Made by a program: the position numbers and the translations under genes
The notes under the pieces: model-generated
Database searches by the model: none
The model's input: only the letters and a program-made list of their open reading frames with translations
Told to the model about the DNA's origin: nothing
Shown: positions 18,194 to 25,607 of the stretch, piece by piece
Position numbering within the stretch: position 1 is the stretch's first letter
How the letters are laid out: the number at the start of each line of letters is the position of its first letter
DNA from: Mediterranea massiliensis
GTDB lineage: Bacteria > Bacteroidota > Bacteroidia > Bacteroidales > Bacteroidaceae
Direction of reading: 5' to 3'
DNA length: 64,000 nucleotides
Assembly: GCA_015060685.1 (NCBI GenBank)
Contig: SUXZ01000007.1
Span: 56,348-120,347, forward strand

Positions 18194-18814
18194 TCAATAA
18201 AAACAATCCTTCTCCCAATTCAACACATTGTTTGCGATGTATTGCGAAATGTTGTTGTTGTCGTCCACCCCACGTATGGCATGGTCGTGATAACGCGGTT
18301 GCCAGGCGAATGGGATACCGTTTGCACGGGCGTATCGGGTGACGGCGGCCTTTAGAAAACCAATATACAAAGATAATAGAGGTCGTTTATATCCTTTGCT
18401 TGTAGGGACGCAATACATTGCGTCCGTTTGTTCGTTATTGGTTTCTCGGACGCAATTTATTGCGTCCCTACATTTGCATGACGCGTCCGCATTCTTTATG
18501 TTCTCAACGGACACACCATGGCGTGTCCCTACAATATTCGCATCTCCCGAATCCACCTCGATAATGGCATGAAAATGGTTTGGCATCACCACATGTTGCA
18601 ACACACGGATATACGATTGGTGTAATGCTGCATTCTTCAATTCCTCATCCAAATACCGTCCCACCGTCGTCAATGTCATTACACCATTTTCAATTTCTCC
18701 AAAACAATGTCTATGATCGCGTGTGCATACGGTTACGAAATAACGCCCCTCATTGTATTCCAACCAATCGGCTCGTGGCGATTTACGTTGCGGGTGTTCT
18801 TCGTTCGTTGCCAT
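18194..18814 (-). CDS. REP-associated tyrosine transposase (RAYT, TnpA_REP-like, Y1_Tnp family)
   Basis: 206 residues. The HUH motif is VVMPNHFHAII (His80, His82), preceded by the strand YFVTVCTRDH. The C-terminal helix SLYIGFLKAAVTRYAR and WQPRYHDHAIRG are typical of RAYTs; the catalytic Tyr is one of Y150, Y161 or Y175. RAYTs are single-strand HUH nucleases that process GTAG-tailed REP hairpins. The gene is bracketed by inverted REPs (18161-18185 and 18833-18857), forming a complete REP-RAYT-REP unit. Residues about 94-138, between the HUH and the tyrosine helix, are encoded by three further REPs in frame. No stop or frameshift is present, so it may still be functional. Confidence 0.88.
   Translation of the reverse strand: MATNEEHPQRKSPRADWLEYNEGRYFVTVCTRDHRHCFGEIENGVMTLTTVGRYLDEELKNAALHQSYIRVLQHVVMPNHFHAIIEVDSGDANIVGTRHGVSVENIKNADASCKCRDAINCVRETNNEQTDAMYCVPTSKGYKRPLLSLYIGFLKAAVTRYARANGIPFAWQPRYHDHAIRGVDDNNNISQYIANNVLNWEKDCFY
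18402..18426 (+). repeat. REP inside the RAYT coding region (1 of 3)
   Basis: GTAG tail plus GGACGCAATACATTGCGTCC palindrome. On the coding strand it is inverted, translated as TDAMYCVPT. Confidence 0.85.
18447..18471 (-). repeat. REP inside the RAYT coding region (2 of 3)
   Basis: CGGACGCAATTTATTGCGTC followed by CCTAC: an inverted-orientation copy, translated as CRDAINCVR. Confidence 0.85.
18508..18532 (-). repeat. REP inside the RAYT coding region (3 of 3)
   Basis: GGACACACCATGGCGTGTCC palindrome with CTAC at its right end, translated as VGTRHGVSV. Confidence 0.85.
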
Positions 18815-18832
18815 ATCTGTTTATGTTTTCAA

Positions 18833-18857
18833 CGGACGCTGCACGCAACGTCCCTAC
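18833..18857 (-). repeat. REP flanking the 5' side of the RAYT gene
   Basis: CGGACGCTGCACGCAACGTC then CCTAC, 18 bases upstream of the transposase start codon. It mirrors the REP at 18161. Confidence 0.85.
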
Positions 18858-18870
18858 ATCAATTCTCAAT

Positions 18871-20145
18871 TCAATCAATCACCTCAAACCCGCAATACGG
18901 CACCAATGCCTTGGGGATGCGGATACCTTCGGGTGTCTGGTTGTTTTCCAACAATGCCGCAACGATGCGGGGCAATGCCAATGCCGAACCGTTCAACGTA
19001 TGACACAACTCCGTCTTCTTCTCGGCGGTACGGTAACGGCACTTCAAACGGTTGGCTTGGTATGTGTCGAAATTCGATACCGAGCTCACCTCCAACCAAC
19101 GCTTTTGCGCTTCGCTGTACACCTCGAAATCGAAACATGTGGCGGCTGTGAAACTCATGTCGCCACCGCAAAGATGCAAAATGCGGTATGGCAACTCCAA
19201 CTTCTGCAACAAACCCTCCACGTGCGCCAACATCTCCTGATGGCTCTCACGGCTATGCTCGGGCGTATCGATGCGTACAATCTCCACCTTTGAGAACTCG
19301 TGCAAACGGTTCAATCCGCGCACATCCTTGCCATACGAACCAGCTTCGCGACGGAAACATTGTGTGTAGGCACAATTCTTGATAGGCAACTGCTTCTCGT
19401 CCAGAATCACATCGCGATAGATGTTGGTCACCGGCACCTCGGCAGTAGGAATCAGGTAGAGGTTGTCCAATTGGCAATGATACATCTGTCCCTCCTTGTC
19501 GGGCAACTGGCCTGTACCATAACCGCTGGCCTCGTTCACCACGGTAGGCGGCATAATCTCGGTATATCCGCTCTTGCGTGCTTCGTCTAAGAAGAAGTTT
19601 ATCAATGCACGTTGCAGCTGTGCGCCCTTACCCTTATAGACAGGGAATCCTGCACCGGTAATCTTCACGCCCAGGTCGAAGTCTATCAGGTCGTACTTCT
19701 TGGCCAGCTCCCAGTGGGGCAGGGCATCCTTGGGCAGTTCGGTCTCCATGCCGCCGGTCTTCACCACCACGTTATCCTCGGCAGTGGCACCTTCGGGCAC
19801 TTCGTTATAAGGTATGTTGGGGATGGTGTAAAGCACGGCCAGCATGTCGTTGGCGGCTTTGTCCATCTCGGCTTGCAGTGTCTTGTTGCTCTCTTTCAGT
19901 TCGGCCACACGTGCCTTGGCTGTTTCGGCCTCCTCCTTGTTGCCGGCCTTCATCAGCATGCCAATCGACTTCGACAGTTGGTTGGCTTCGGCAAGGTTGG
20001 CATCGAGCACAGCTTGTGTGCTTTTACGTTTGTCGTTAAAGGCCAATACCTGTTCGATGGCCTCTTTTGCATTCTTAAAATGTTTCTTTTCCAATCCACG
20101 GATCACCGCTTCGGTGTTGTCCGTAATCTGTTTAATGGTAAGCAT
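18871..20145 (-). CDS. serS: Seryl-tRNA synthetase
   Basis: 424 residues, cytoplasmic, charging tRNA-Ser. The N-terminal coiled-coil arm (about 25-110) is followed by the class II core: motif 2 as FRREAGSYGKDVRGLNRLHEF and motif 3 near the C-terminus with LALPRIVAALLENNQ. The AEVPVTN segment is also typical. Length is normal for the family. It starts MLTIKQITDNTEAVIRGLEK. It is transcribed away from rplU/rpmA-side REP clusters and precedes the RAYT unit on the same strand, with the RAYT-flanking REP only 14 bases past its stop. Confidence 0.97.
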   Translation of the reverse strand: MLTIKQITDNTEAVIRGLEKKHFKNAKEAIEQVLAFNDKRKSTQAVLDANLAEANQLSKSIGMLMKAGNKEEAETAKARVAELKESNKTLQAEMDKAANDMLAVLYTIPNIPYNEVPEGATAEDNVVVKTGGMETELPKDALPHWELAKKYDLIDFDLGVKITGAGFPVYKGKGAQLQRALINFFLDEARKSGYTEIMPPTVVNEASGYGTGQLPDKEGQMYHCQLDNLYLIPTAEVPVTNIYRDVILDEKQLPIKNCAYTQCFRREAGSYGKDVRGLNRLHEFSKVEIVRIDTPEHSRESHQEMLAHVEGLLQKLELPYRILHLCGGDMSFTAATCFDFEVYSEAQKRWLEVSSVSNFDTYQANRLKCRYRTAEKKTELCHTLNGSALALPRIVAALLENNQTPEGIRIPKALVPYCGFEVID

Positions 20146-20218
20146 ATATTGTTGTTAATTATGAATTTTAAATTTTGAATTATGAATTCAAAAGCGCAAT
20201 CCGTATATGTTTCTCTTT

Positions 20219-20243
20219 GTAGGGACGCGCCATGGTGCGTCCG
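20219..20243 (+). repeat. REP upstream of serS
   Basis: GTAG plus GGACGCGCCATGGTGCGTCC palindrome and G. First of three elements in the 20146-20510 gene-free stretch. Confidence 0.8.
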
Positions 20244-20274
20244 TTTAATATTGTTTTTTTTGTTTCGGTTTTCG

Positions 20275-20380
20275 CGGACACGGAGATAGCGGTAAGCGGT
20301 TAGTGATAAGTGATAAGTGATAAACCATTCGTCACTAAACACTAAAAACTAATCACTAAACGCTAAATTCGCGTCCCTAC
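20275..20380 (-). repeat. Long compound REP element, copy a
   Basis: 106 bp. It starts CGGACACGGAGATAGCGG and ends AAATTCGCGTCCCTAC, so the outer ends are those of a REP. The interior holds TTAGTGATAAGTGATAAACC and the opposing CACTAAACACTAAAAACTAA arm, giving a long imperfect hairpin. It has one extra AAGTGAT unit compared with the other copies. The same element recurs near 22.4, 22.7, 24.2, 38.9 and 39.8 kb. Confidence 0.8.
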
Positions 20381-20395
20381 TCGTTTCGGTTCTCG

Positions 20396-20420
20396 CGGAC
20401 ACGGCACGCCGTGTCCCTAC
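20396..20420 (-). repeat. REP between serS and rpmA
   Basis: GGACACGGCACGCCGTGTCC palindrome with CTAC on the right. It is followed to about 20490 by tandem 'CACACTAACTCACTAC'-type low-complexity sequence. Confidence 0.8.
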
Positions 20421-20510
20421 TACCACACTAACTCACTACCACACTAACTCTCTACCACACTAACTCACTAACTCACTACCACACTAAACGCTATCAGCCG
20501 CAAAGTTAAA

Positions 20511-20546
20511 TAAAAAAAAGAAGAGGCCAATCACTTGACCTCTTCT
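20511..20546 (-). terminator. Intrinsic terminator of rplU-rpmA
   Basis: AGAAGAGGCCAA at 20519-20530 pairs with TTGACCTCTTCT at 20535-20546 (one mismatch). On the minus strand it is followed by TTTTTTTT, a strong U-tract. Confidence 0.9.
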
Positions 20547-20570
20547 ATTTTATATGTGATAAGAATTTTT

Positions 20571-20831
20571 TTATGCTTCTGCAGGAATCACAGTTACATA
20601 ACGCTTATCTTCCTTGGTTCTCTTGAACATTACAGTTCCATCTACCAATGCGTAGAGTGTATGATCGCTACCCATGCCGATGTTCTTGCCTGGGTGGAAT
20701 TCAGTACCTCTTTGGCGAACGATGATGTTACCAGCTTTGCAAGCTTGACCACCGAACAACTTAACGCCTAATCTCTTACTTGCTGATTCGCGGCCGTTCT
20801 TAGAACTACCCACACCTTTTTTATGTGCCAT
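20571..20831 (-). CDS. rpmA: 50S ribosomal protein L27
   Basis: 86 residues beginning [20 protein letters not shown] and containing [20 protein letters not shown], both diagnostic of L27. It sits at the peptidyl-transferase side of the 50S subunit. It is 21 bases downstream of rplU in the usual rplU-rpmA order and ends at a strong terminator. No N-terminal extension is present. Confidence 0.98.
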   Translation of the reverse strand: MAHKKGVGSSKNGRESASKRLGVKLFGGQACKAGNIIVRQRGTEFHPGKNIGMGSDHTLYALVDGTVMFKRTKEDKRYVTVIPAEA

Positions 20832-20852
20832 GTTTCTTTACTTTTTTAATGG

Positions 20853-21170
20853 TTAAGCTACTACTTCTTTTACAATAATCTCAGAGAATTGTTGACGGTG
20901 GCCGTTCAATTTGCGATAGCCTTTGCGACGTTTCTTGTGGAATACAAGTACCTTTTCGCCCTTCACCAATTCAGTCTTCACTTCGCAAACCACCTTTGCG
21001 CCTTCTACTACAGGAGCACCTACGGTGATGTTTCCGTCGTTGTCAACCAAAAGAACTTTGTCAAACTCTACTGTTGCACCGGCTTCTGCGCCTTGGATGT
21101 GGTGTACAAACAGCTTTTTGCCAGCTTCTGCTTTAAATTGCTGACCGTTAATTTCTACAATTGCGTACAT
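20853..21170 (-). CDS. rplU: 50S ribosomal protein L21
   Basis: 105 residues: [20 protein letters not shown] at the start and [20 protein letters not shown] near the end are diagnostic of L21, which binds 23S rRNA. It is the first gene of the rplU-rpmA operon. An 80-base structured leader follows a very good promoter (21259-21290), which suggests autoregulation by a ribosomal-protein leader; that is inference. Confidence 0.98.
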   Translation of the reverse strand: MYAIVEINGQQFKAEAGKKLFVHHIQGAEAGATVEFDKVLLVDNDGNITVGAPVVEGAKVVCEVKTELVKGEKVLVFHKKRRKGYRKLNGHRQQFSEIIVKEVVA

Positions 21171-21173
21171 TTA

Positions 21174-21252
21174 TATAATAATGTGTAGTTAGCTCCGGCG
21201 GGTGGTCTCCAATCACTTGGAATACGCTTAATCGAACCCGTTGCGGAATAAT
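21174..21252 (-). promoter_or_regulatory. Possible structured leader of rplU
   Basis: The roughly 80-base untranslated leader contains GC-rich segments able to pair (such as GGAGACCACC with CCGGAGC and flanking bases). L21 leaders with autoregulatory structure are known in other bacteria. I can see GC-rich potential stems but cannot assign a known motif. Confidence 0.3.
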
Positions 21253-21258
21253 CGGGCA

Positions 21259-21290
21259 CAAAAGTACATCTTTATTTCGGAATACACAAA
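21259..21290 (-). promoter_or_regulatory. Promoter of rplU-rpmA
   Basis: On the minus strand, TTTG (plus 21287-21290), a 20-base spacer, then TACTTTTG (plus 21259-21266): both elements match the Bacteroides sigma-ABfr consensus. Confidence 0.75.
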
Positions 21291-21299
21291 TTTTTTTCA

Positions 21300-21425
21300 A
21301 ATTATTTGGTAGTCAAGTAGTGAGTAGTCAAGTAGTCAAGTAGGAATGTAGTGGCGCACCATGCTGCGTCCCTACAAAATCCCCAACTCACTAACTCACT
21401 AACTCACTACCACACTAAAACACTA
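21300..21425. repeat. Low-complexity and degenerate REP region before DUF3575
   Basis: Contains 'AGTCAAGTAGTGAGTAGTCA'-type tandem sequence, a degenerate REP at 21351-21375 ending GCGTCCCTAC, and CACTAAC repeats. The stretch from 21430 to 21760 is AT-rich, with a possible -7 box GATATTTG near 21689, and holds no gene. Confidence 0.6.
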
Positions 21426-21762
21426 AAATGTAAACAAATCTCTCTTTGGTTTGAAAATGATTGCACAAACAATAACGAAGTGTGCAGCCTGTTTTAGTGT
21501 CAACTTTACCCTTATTCGCCCTAAAACGCACTTCTTGGCTTAAACTTATTTTTGCTAAATCCTTTTTAAACATACAAAATTTATTCCGTTTCGCGTTAAT
21601 AAATGTAAAACAATAGGTGTAATAGTTAAAAATGCTTTAATTTAACAAAGAAATACCGCTAAACCTGTGCGACGTATTATAATTTTACGATATTTGTAAG
21701 TAATCTTTAAGGATACAATGTTGCATTTACAACTAACTATATTTTAACCTAATGTTGATAAT

Positions 21763-22347
21763 ATGTTTGGAAAGATAAAACGAGAACTGGCATTACTGCT
21801 TTTTTTAACGATAACATGGCCTTTGGCCTCACAAAATATAGCTCTGAAGAGCAATCTTATTTACGATGCGACCGCCACCCTGAACCTCGGGGTAGAGGCA
21901 AGGTTTGCCCCTAAGTGGACGGTCGATCTCTCTGGTAACTACAACCCCTTTTCGTTTGGCGGCAACAAGAAGTGGAAACACTGGATGCTTCAGCCCGAAG
22001 TGCGCTACTGGTTCTGCGAAGCCTTCAACAGCCACTTCATCGGTGTCCACCTCCTGGGCGGTGTGTTCAACACCGGCAACGTCAACGCCCCCTCCTTCCT
22101 TAGTATCTTCCCCACCGACAAGGGCTACCGCTACGAAGGCGAGTACTTCGGAGCCGGCCTGTCGTATGGATACCACCACATCCTCTCGCCCCGGTGGAGC
22201 TTGGAATACTCCCTGGGCTTGGGTTGGGCGCATAGCATTTACGATAAATACGATTGCCCGCATTGTGGCGACCACATAAAGTCCGATACGAAAGACTTCT
22301 TCGGAGTGACCAAAGCCGCCGTATCGCTGATATACTTAATAAATTGA
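21763..22347 (+). CDS. DUF3575-family outer-membrane-associated protein
   Basis: 194 residues with a signal peptide (LLLFLTITWPLASQ). The mature start NIALKSNLIYDATATLNLGV is the hallmark of DUF3575. LQPEVRYWFCEAFNSHFIGV and alternating beta-strand patterns ending VSLIYLIN suggest a small outer-membrane beta-barrel. A CPHC pair lies near the C-terminus. DUF3575 genes often head Bacteroidales fimbrial operons, which fits its position before fimbrillin-like genes. Its separation from them by 613 bases of repeats may mean separate transcription. Confidence 0.85.
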   Translation: MFGKIKRELALLLFLTITWPLASQNIALKSNLIYDATATLNLGVEARFAPKWTVDLSGNYNPFSFGGNKKWKHWMLQPEVRYWFCEAFNSHFIGVHLLGGVFNTGNVNAPSFLSIFPTDKGYRYEGEYFGAGLSYGYHHILSPRWSLEYSLGLGWAHSIYDKYDCPHCGDHIKSDTKDFFGVTKAAVSLIYLIN

Positions 22348-22437
22348 GAATTGAGACTATACCTTAGTTGTTAAAATTAAAAGAGGTTTTGAACGACCGA
22401 AGGGAGTTAATTAAAAATTAAAAGATAACCGAAACAA

Positions 22438-22536
22438 GTAGGGACGCGAATTTAGCGTTTAGTGATTAGTTTTTAGTGTTTAGTGACGAATGGTTTATCA
22501 CTTATCACTAACCGCTTACCGCTATCTCCGCATCCG
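22438..22536 (+). repeat. Long compound REP element, copy b
   Basis: GTAGGGACGCGAATTTAGCG at the left and CGCTATCTCCGCATCCG at the right enclose the TTAGTGATTAG/ATCACTTATCACTAA arms. Confidence 0.8.
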
Positions 22537-22714
22537 CAAAAACCGAAACAAAATTTATAATTCAAAATTCATAATTCAAAATTAAATAAGTTATTAACCT
22601 AAAACGACGTAAAAAACAGAAAGAAACGAAAAACATCCCGCGGCACGCCTCCAACAGAGCCGTCCGCCCGAAACCTGAGGACACGCCCCGTGCCTGTCCA
22701 TTGCTCCCAACCCT

Positions 22715-22806
22715 GTAGGGACGCGAATTTAGTGATTAGTTTTTAGTGTTTAGTGACGAATGGTTTATCACTTATCACTAACCGCTTACCGCTATCTCCG
22801 CATCCG
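22715..22806 (+). repeat. Long compound REP element, copy c
   Basis: Same ends and core as copy b but about 7 bp shorter near the left end. It lies only 180 bp from copy b in the same orientation, so the pair could recombine. Confidence 0.8.
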
Positions 22807-22960
22807 CGAAAACCGAAACTACGGACGCGTCATGCCGCACTCTTACAAGGGAACCAACTTCCGCCCCGCCGGACTACCATCCGATGGAGCGATGAAAACT
22901 TAAAAACAGAAAACAAAAAACAATTAATTAATTTATTTACAAACTTAAAACTTTTAATTT

Positions 22961-24091
22961 ATGAAAACTTTAAAGAGTTTATTTATGCTTTGTGCAGGGC
23001 TCAGCTTCTGCGCTTGCAGCAGTGACAATGACAGTGTATTCCCTGAAGGCACAGGTACTGTAGAAATTCGTATTGTTCCTCCTACTGTAGCAACACGTGC
23101 TGTTGGCTCTTTTACAGGAAATACAAACGAAGATCTTACTGTTACTGGTACTTATACTGTGATTTTGGATGCAGCTAGTGGCCAACAAACAAACGATACT
23201 TGGACACCTACTGCAGAAAATCAAGGTATAGTTAAATTCACAAATGTTGTAGGACCTAAAAGCGTTACAGTAGCAGTGAATGGTGGTGTAAAAGAATCTA
23301 ATACTACTCTTGCTGTATTAAATCCAACTCCAGCCGTGGCTGCAAACAAAGTTCCTGCATATGGTGAAACATCAACATTTACTCCTGATGTAGCGAACAA
23401 AAAATATACAGCTAAGGTTGTTATGGCTATTCCTGTAGCACGCTTAGAAGTCGGAGTGATTTCTTTTACCAATACAGATAGTAAATTCACGAACTTAACA
23501 GTTGCAGGTGTGTATTTAGATAACTTAAGAACCGTTGGTGGCTCATATGTAAGTGATGGTACTACTGCTCATTTTACTGCAAATGAAAATCCTGTAATTA
23601 CAGATTTCTATTTTGCAGCTGGTGACCCCATTGTAAATTATGGTTTAGATAATCCTAATAATGATAATGAAAAAGTTTACACTGATGGCGGATTGGGTGA
23701 TGCAGTGTCTGCTAATTTGCTCTCAGGTACTTTATCTGGTGTTTATACTTATAATTTCTATGGTGCTACACCTGGTAGTGTAGAGCCAAATGCTACGTAT
23801 TCTACTGATTTTGACAAAAATCCACATTTTAAAATTTGTTTCTCTGAATCTCAACTTAACAATGAAGGTGGTACAATGCCTCGTTATGCAATGATTACTA
23901 AATACAAAAATGAAGCAGATAAATACATCGCATTGGAAAATGGTAAAATCTATAAAGTAACTGCGGCTCAACTTACTCCTCAAAATATCGTTGATGATGA
24001 AGATGGCGCAATTGTAGAATATACAGTAGAGGTAACAGTTCAAGAAGCAAAATGGACTATTGAGGAAGTTACAGGCGAATGGGCTGAATAA
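22961..24091 (+). CDS. Fimbrillin-like (FimA/Mfa1-type) major fimbrial subunit lipoprotein
   Basis: 376 residues with a lipoprotein signal (LSFCAC, Cys19). After a first beta-strand TGTVEIRIVP comes PTVATRAVG, where Arg46 matches the position of the gingipain-type processing site of type V fimbrillins. The rest is beta-rich and Thr/Asn-rich, ending VEVTVQEAKWTIEEVTGEWA, a plausible donor strand. AT-rich codon use differs from the GC-richer neighbours. By analogy with Porphyromonas Fim/Mfa, it would be secreted as a lipoprotein, trimmed after Arg46 and polymerised on the outer membrane. The assignment as stalk subunit is inferred from size and gene order. Confidence 0.75.
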   Translation: MKTLKSLFMLCAGLSFCACSSDNDSVFPEGTGTVEIRIVPPTVATRAVGSFTGNTNEDLTVTGTYTVILDAASGQQTNDTWTPTAENQGIVKFTNVVGPKSVTVAVNGGVKESNTTLAVLNPTPAVAANKVPAYGETSTFTPDVANKKYTAKVVMAIPVARLEVGVISFTNTDSKFTNLTVAGVYLDNLRTVGGSYVSDGTTAHFTANENPVITDFYFAAGDPIVNYGLDNPNNDNEKVYTDGGLGDAVSANLLSGTLSGVYTYNFYGATPGSVEPNATYSTDFDKNPHFKICFSESQLNNEGGTMPRYAMITKYKNEADKYIALENGKIYKVTAAQLTPQNIVDDEDGAIVEYTVEVTVQEAKWTIEEVTGEWAE

Positions 24092-24598
24092 TCCCCCTAA
24101 CTTAACTCCCCCTTTCCCCTCAAAAAAGGTTAGGTTAGGGTGAAGATAAGTTCAAGGTTCTACAAAGTTAGCTTCGTGGCCCCACGAAGGTAGCTTCGCA
24201 AGGTCACGAAGTTAGCTTCGCAGAACCATAATAGTAGGGACGCGAATTTAGCGTTTAGTGATTAGGTTTTAGTGTTTAGTGACGAATGGTTTATCACTTA
24301 TCACTAACCGCTTACCGCTATCTCCGCGTCCGGAAAAACCAAAACAAACAAACTTTACAAAACGGCATTGCGCCAAAAACGGGCATATAGAATTTTCCTC
24401 ACGAGGAAGATATATAGCCCTCACGAGAAAAAATTTTTTCTCTCACGAGGAAAAAAAATCTCCCCAATAGGGAGCAAATTTAGATGAAAAGAAAAAAGAT
24501 TACAACCATGTAGGGACACGCCACGGTGTGTCCGCAAATACACGAAACAAAAACAATATTATTCGGACGCAGCACGCTACGTCCCTACAAAAAAACGA
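24092..24598. repeat. Gene-free stretch with several repeat types before the Mfa2-like gene
   Basis: In order: a CCCCCTTTCCCCTC...GGTTAGGTTAGGG segment (about 24093-24140); three GAAG(G/T)TAGCTTCG-type units at 24164-24220; compound REP copy d (24234-24332); three CTCACGAG palindromes at 24398, 24420 and 24442; and two convergent REPs (24510-24534 and 24564-24588). The last REP ends 10 bases before the next start codon. Confidence 0.75.
24234..24332 (+). repeat. Long compound REP element, copy d
   Basis: GTAGGGACGCGAATTTAGCG ... CGCTATCTCCGCGTCCG, with the same core as copy b. Confidence 0.8.
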
Positions 24599-25555
24599 AT
24601 GATTCGAAAACAAAAACATATTGCATCACTGTTCCCGCCCTTTAAGGGAGGGTTGGGGAGGGTCTTGGGATTGCTCCTCCTGCTGCTCACCGCCTGCATT
24701 CGCGAAGACCGTAGCGACTGTCAGAACGCCATTATCCATTTGGAATATACGGCCGATGGCGAAACGAATGTGATTAAAGAACACATCGAAGACGTACACC
24801 TCTACATTTTCGACGAAACCGGTTATCGCTTGCGAAGCTACTCGATGACCGAACTGCCCGACGGCAGCATCCGCATGAACCTGAACGATGGCGAATACAC
24901 CCTTATCACCGTGGCCAACGCCAAGGAACACACCACCATTGTAGATGGCGTCAGCGACCTGCGCAACGACTACTATCTGCAACATCCCGACTGGAACCGT
25001 GCGGGTGATGTGATTCCTACACACGACCACAACTACATTGGCGAGGTGCGGGTAGAGGTAACCAGTGATGGCATAGAACATCGCGACACCGTGATGCTAC
25101 GCTCGTCGCACGTTAACATGGATATTCAGATTGAAGGCTTGCCGGCACCTGCCACACGAGCCGACATACCCTATACATTGCGCATAGAGAACTGCCATGC
25201 GCGCATCAACTTCTACAACGAATTGTCGGCCATGGGCGAGGAGACCATACAACCCACCCTGACCTACGATGCCGAGAAGAAGTGCTATCGCACCACCAAC
25301 CTGGCATTGTTCCGCATGGATCAGAACGGCCAGGTGACACGCCAGAGCTGCCCCCACCAAGTGGTGCTGCTCGATGCCGACGGCACGGAGATGGTGCGCT
25401 GCAACCTTTACGACTACCTGCAACGCTTTGCCGAGCAGATAGACGTAACCAAGCAAGAGGCCACCATACCCCTTGCCATACAGTTCCACCAGCTTGGCGT
25501 GGAAATCGTCCTCCCCGGATGGAACATTGAAGATGTAAACCCAGATTGGGGATGA
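24599..25555 (+). CDS. FimB/Mfa2-family fimbrial anchor lipoprotein
   Basis: 318 residues. Signal core GLLLLLLTAC with Cys33, then IREDRSDCQNAIIHLEYTA: the 'R.DC' after the lipid Cys is typical of Mfa2/FimB anchors. VHLYIFDETGYRLRSYSMTE and GEYTLITVANAKEH match the FimB/Mfa2 domain. FimB/Mfa2 proteins anchor the fimbria and limit its length. The N-terminus is odd: MIRKQKHIASLFPPFKGGLG, 20 residues before the hydrophobic core, is the translation of a G/C-rich repeat (CCGCCCTTTAAGGGAGGG) related to intergenic copies near 24.1 and 30.86 kb. No later ATG would leave a signal peptide, so the long form is probably real. Confidence 0.82.
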   Translation: MIRKQKHIASLFPPFKGGLGRVLGLLLLLLTACIREDRSDCQNAIIHLEYTADGETNVIKEHIEDVHLYIFDETGYRLRSYSMTELPDGSIRMNLNDGEYTLITVANAKEHTTIVDGVSDLRNDYYLQHPDWNRAGDVIPTHDHNYIGEVRVEVTSDGIEHRDTVMLRSSHVNMDIQIEGLPAPATRADIPYTLRIENCHARINFYNELSAMGEETIQPTLTYDAEKKCYRTTNLALFRMDQNGQVTRQSCPHQVVLLDADGTEMVRCNLYDYLQRFAEQIDVTKQEATIPLAIQFHQLGVEIVLPGWNIEDVNPDWG

Positions 25556-25557
25556 TT

Positions 25558-25582
25558 GTAGGGACACGGCGTGCCGTGTCCG
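25558..25582 (+). repeat. REP between the Mfa2-like gene and the next fimbrial gene
   Basis: GTAG plus GGACACGGCGTGCCGTGTCC and G, starting 3 bases after the upstream stop codon. As an intercistronic hairpin it could affect mRNA stability or transcription into the tip genes. Confidence 0.85.
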
Positions 25583-25607
25583 CAAAAACATAAAGAAGGA
25601 AACAAAA

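Larger units (their letters stand above)
22348..22960. repeat. Gene-free stretch with two long compound REP elements
   Basis: Holds compound copies b (22438-22536) and c (22715-22806; it lacks the TAGCGTTT segment present in b), a degenerate REP at 22679-22700 and another at 22822-22846. The last 90 bases before 22961 are AT-rich. No credible protein is encoded. Confidence 0.75.

Noticed and set aside
18481..18490. A fourth REP inside the RAYT gene (GACGCGTCCG)
   Set aside because: Only a 10-bp fragment without the GTAG end or second arm; it may be a remnant but is not countable as a REP.
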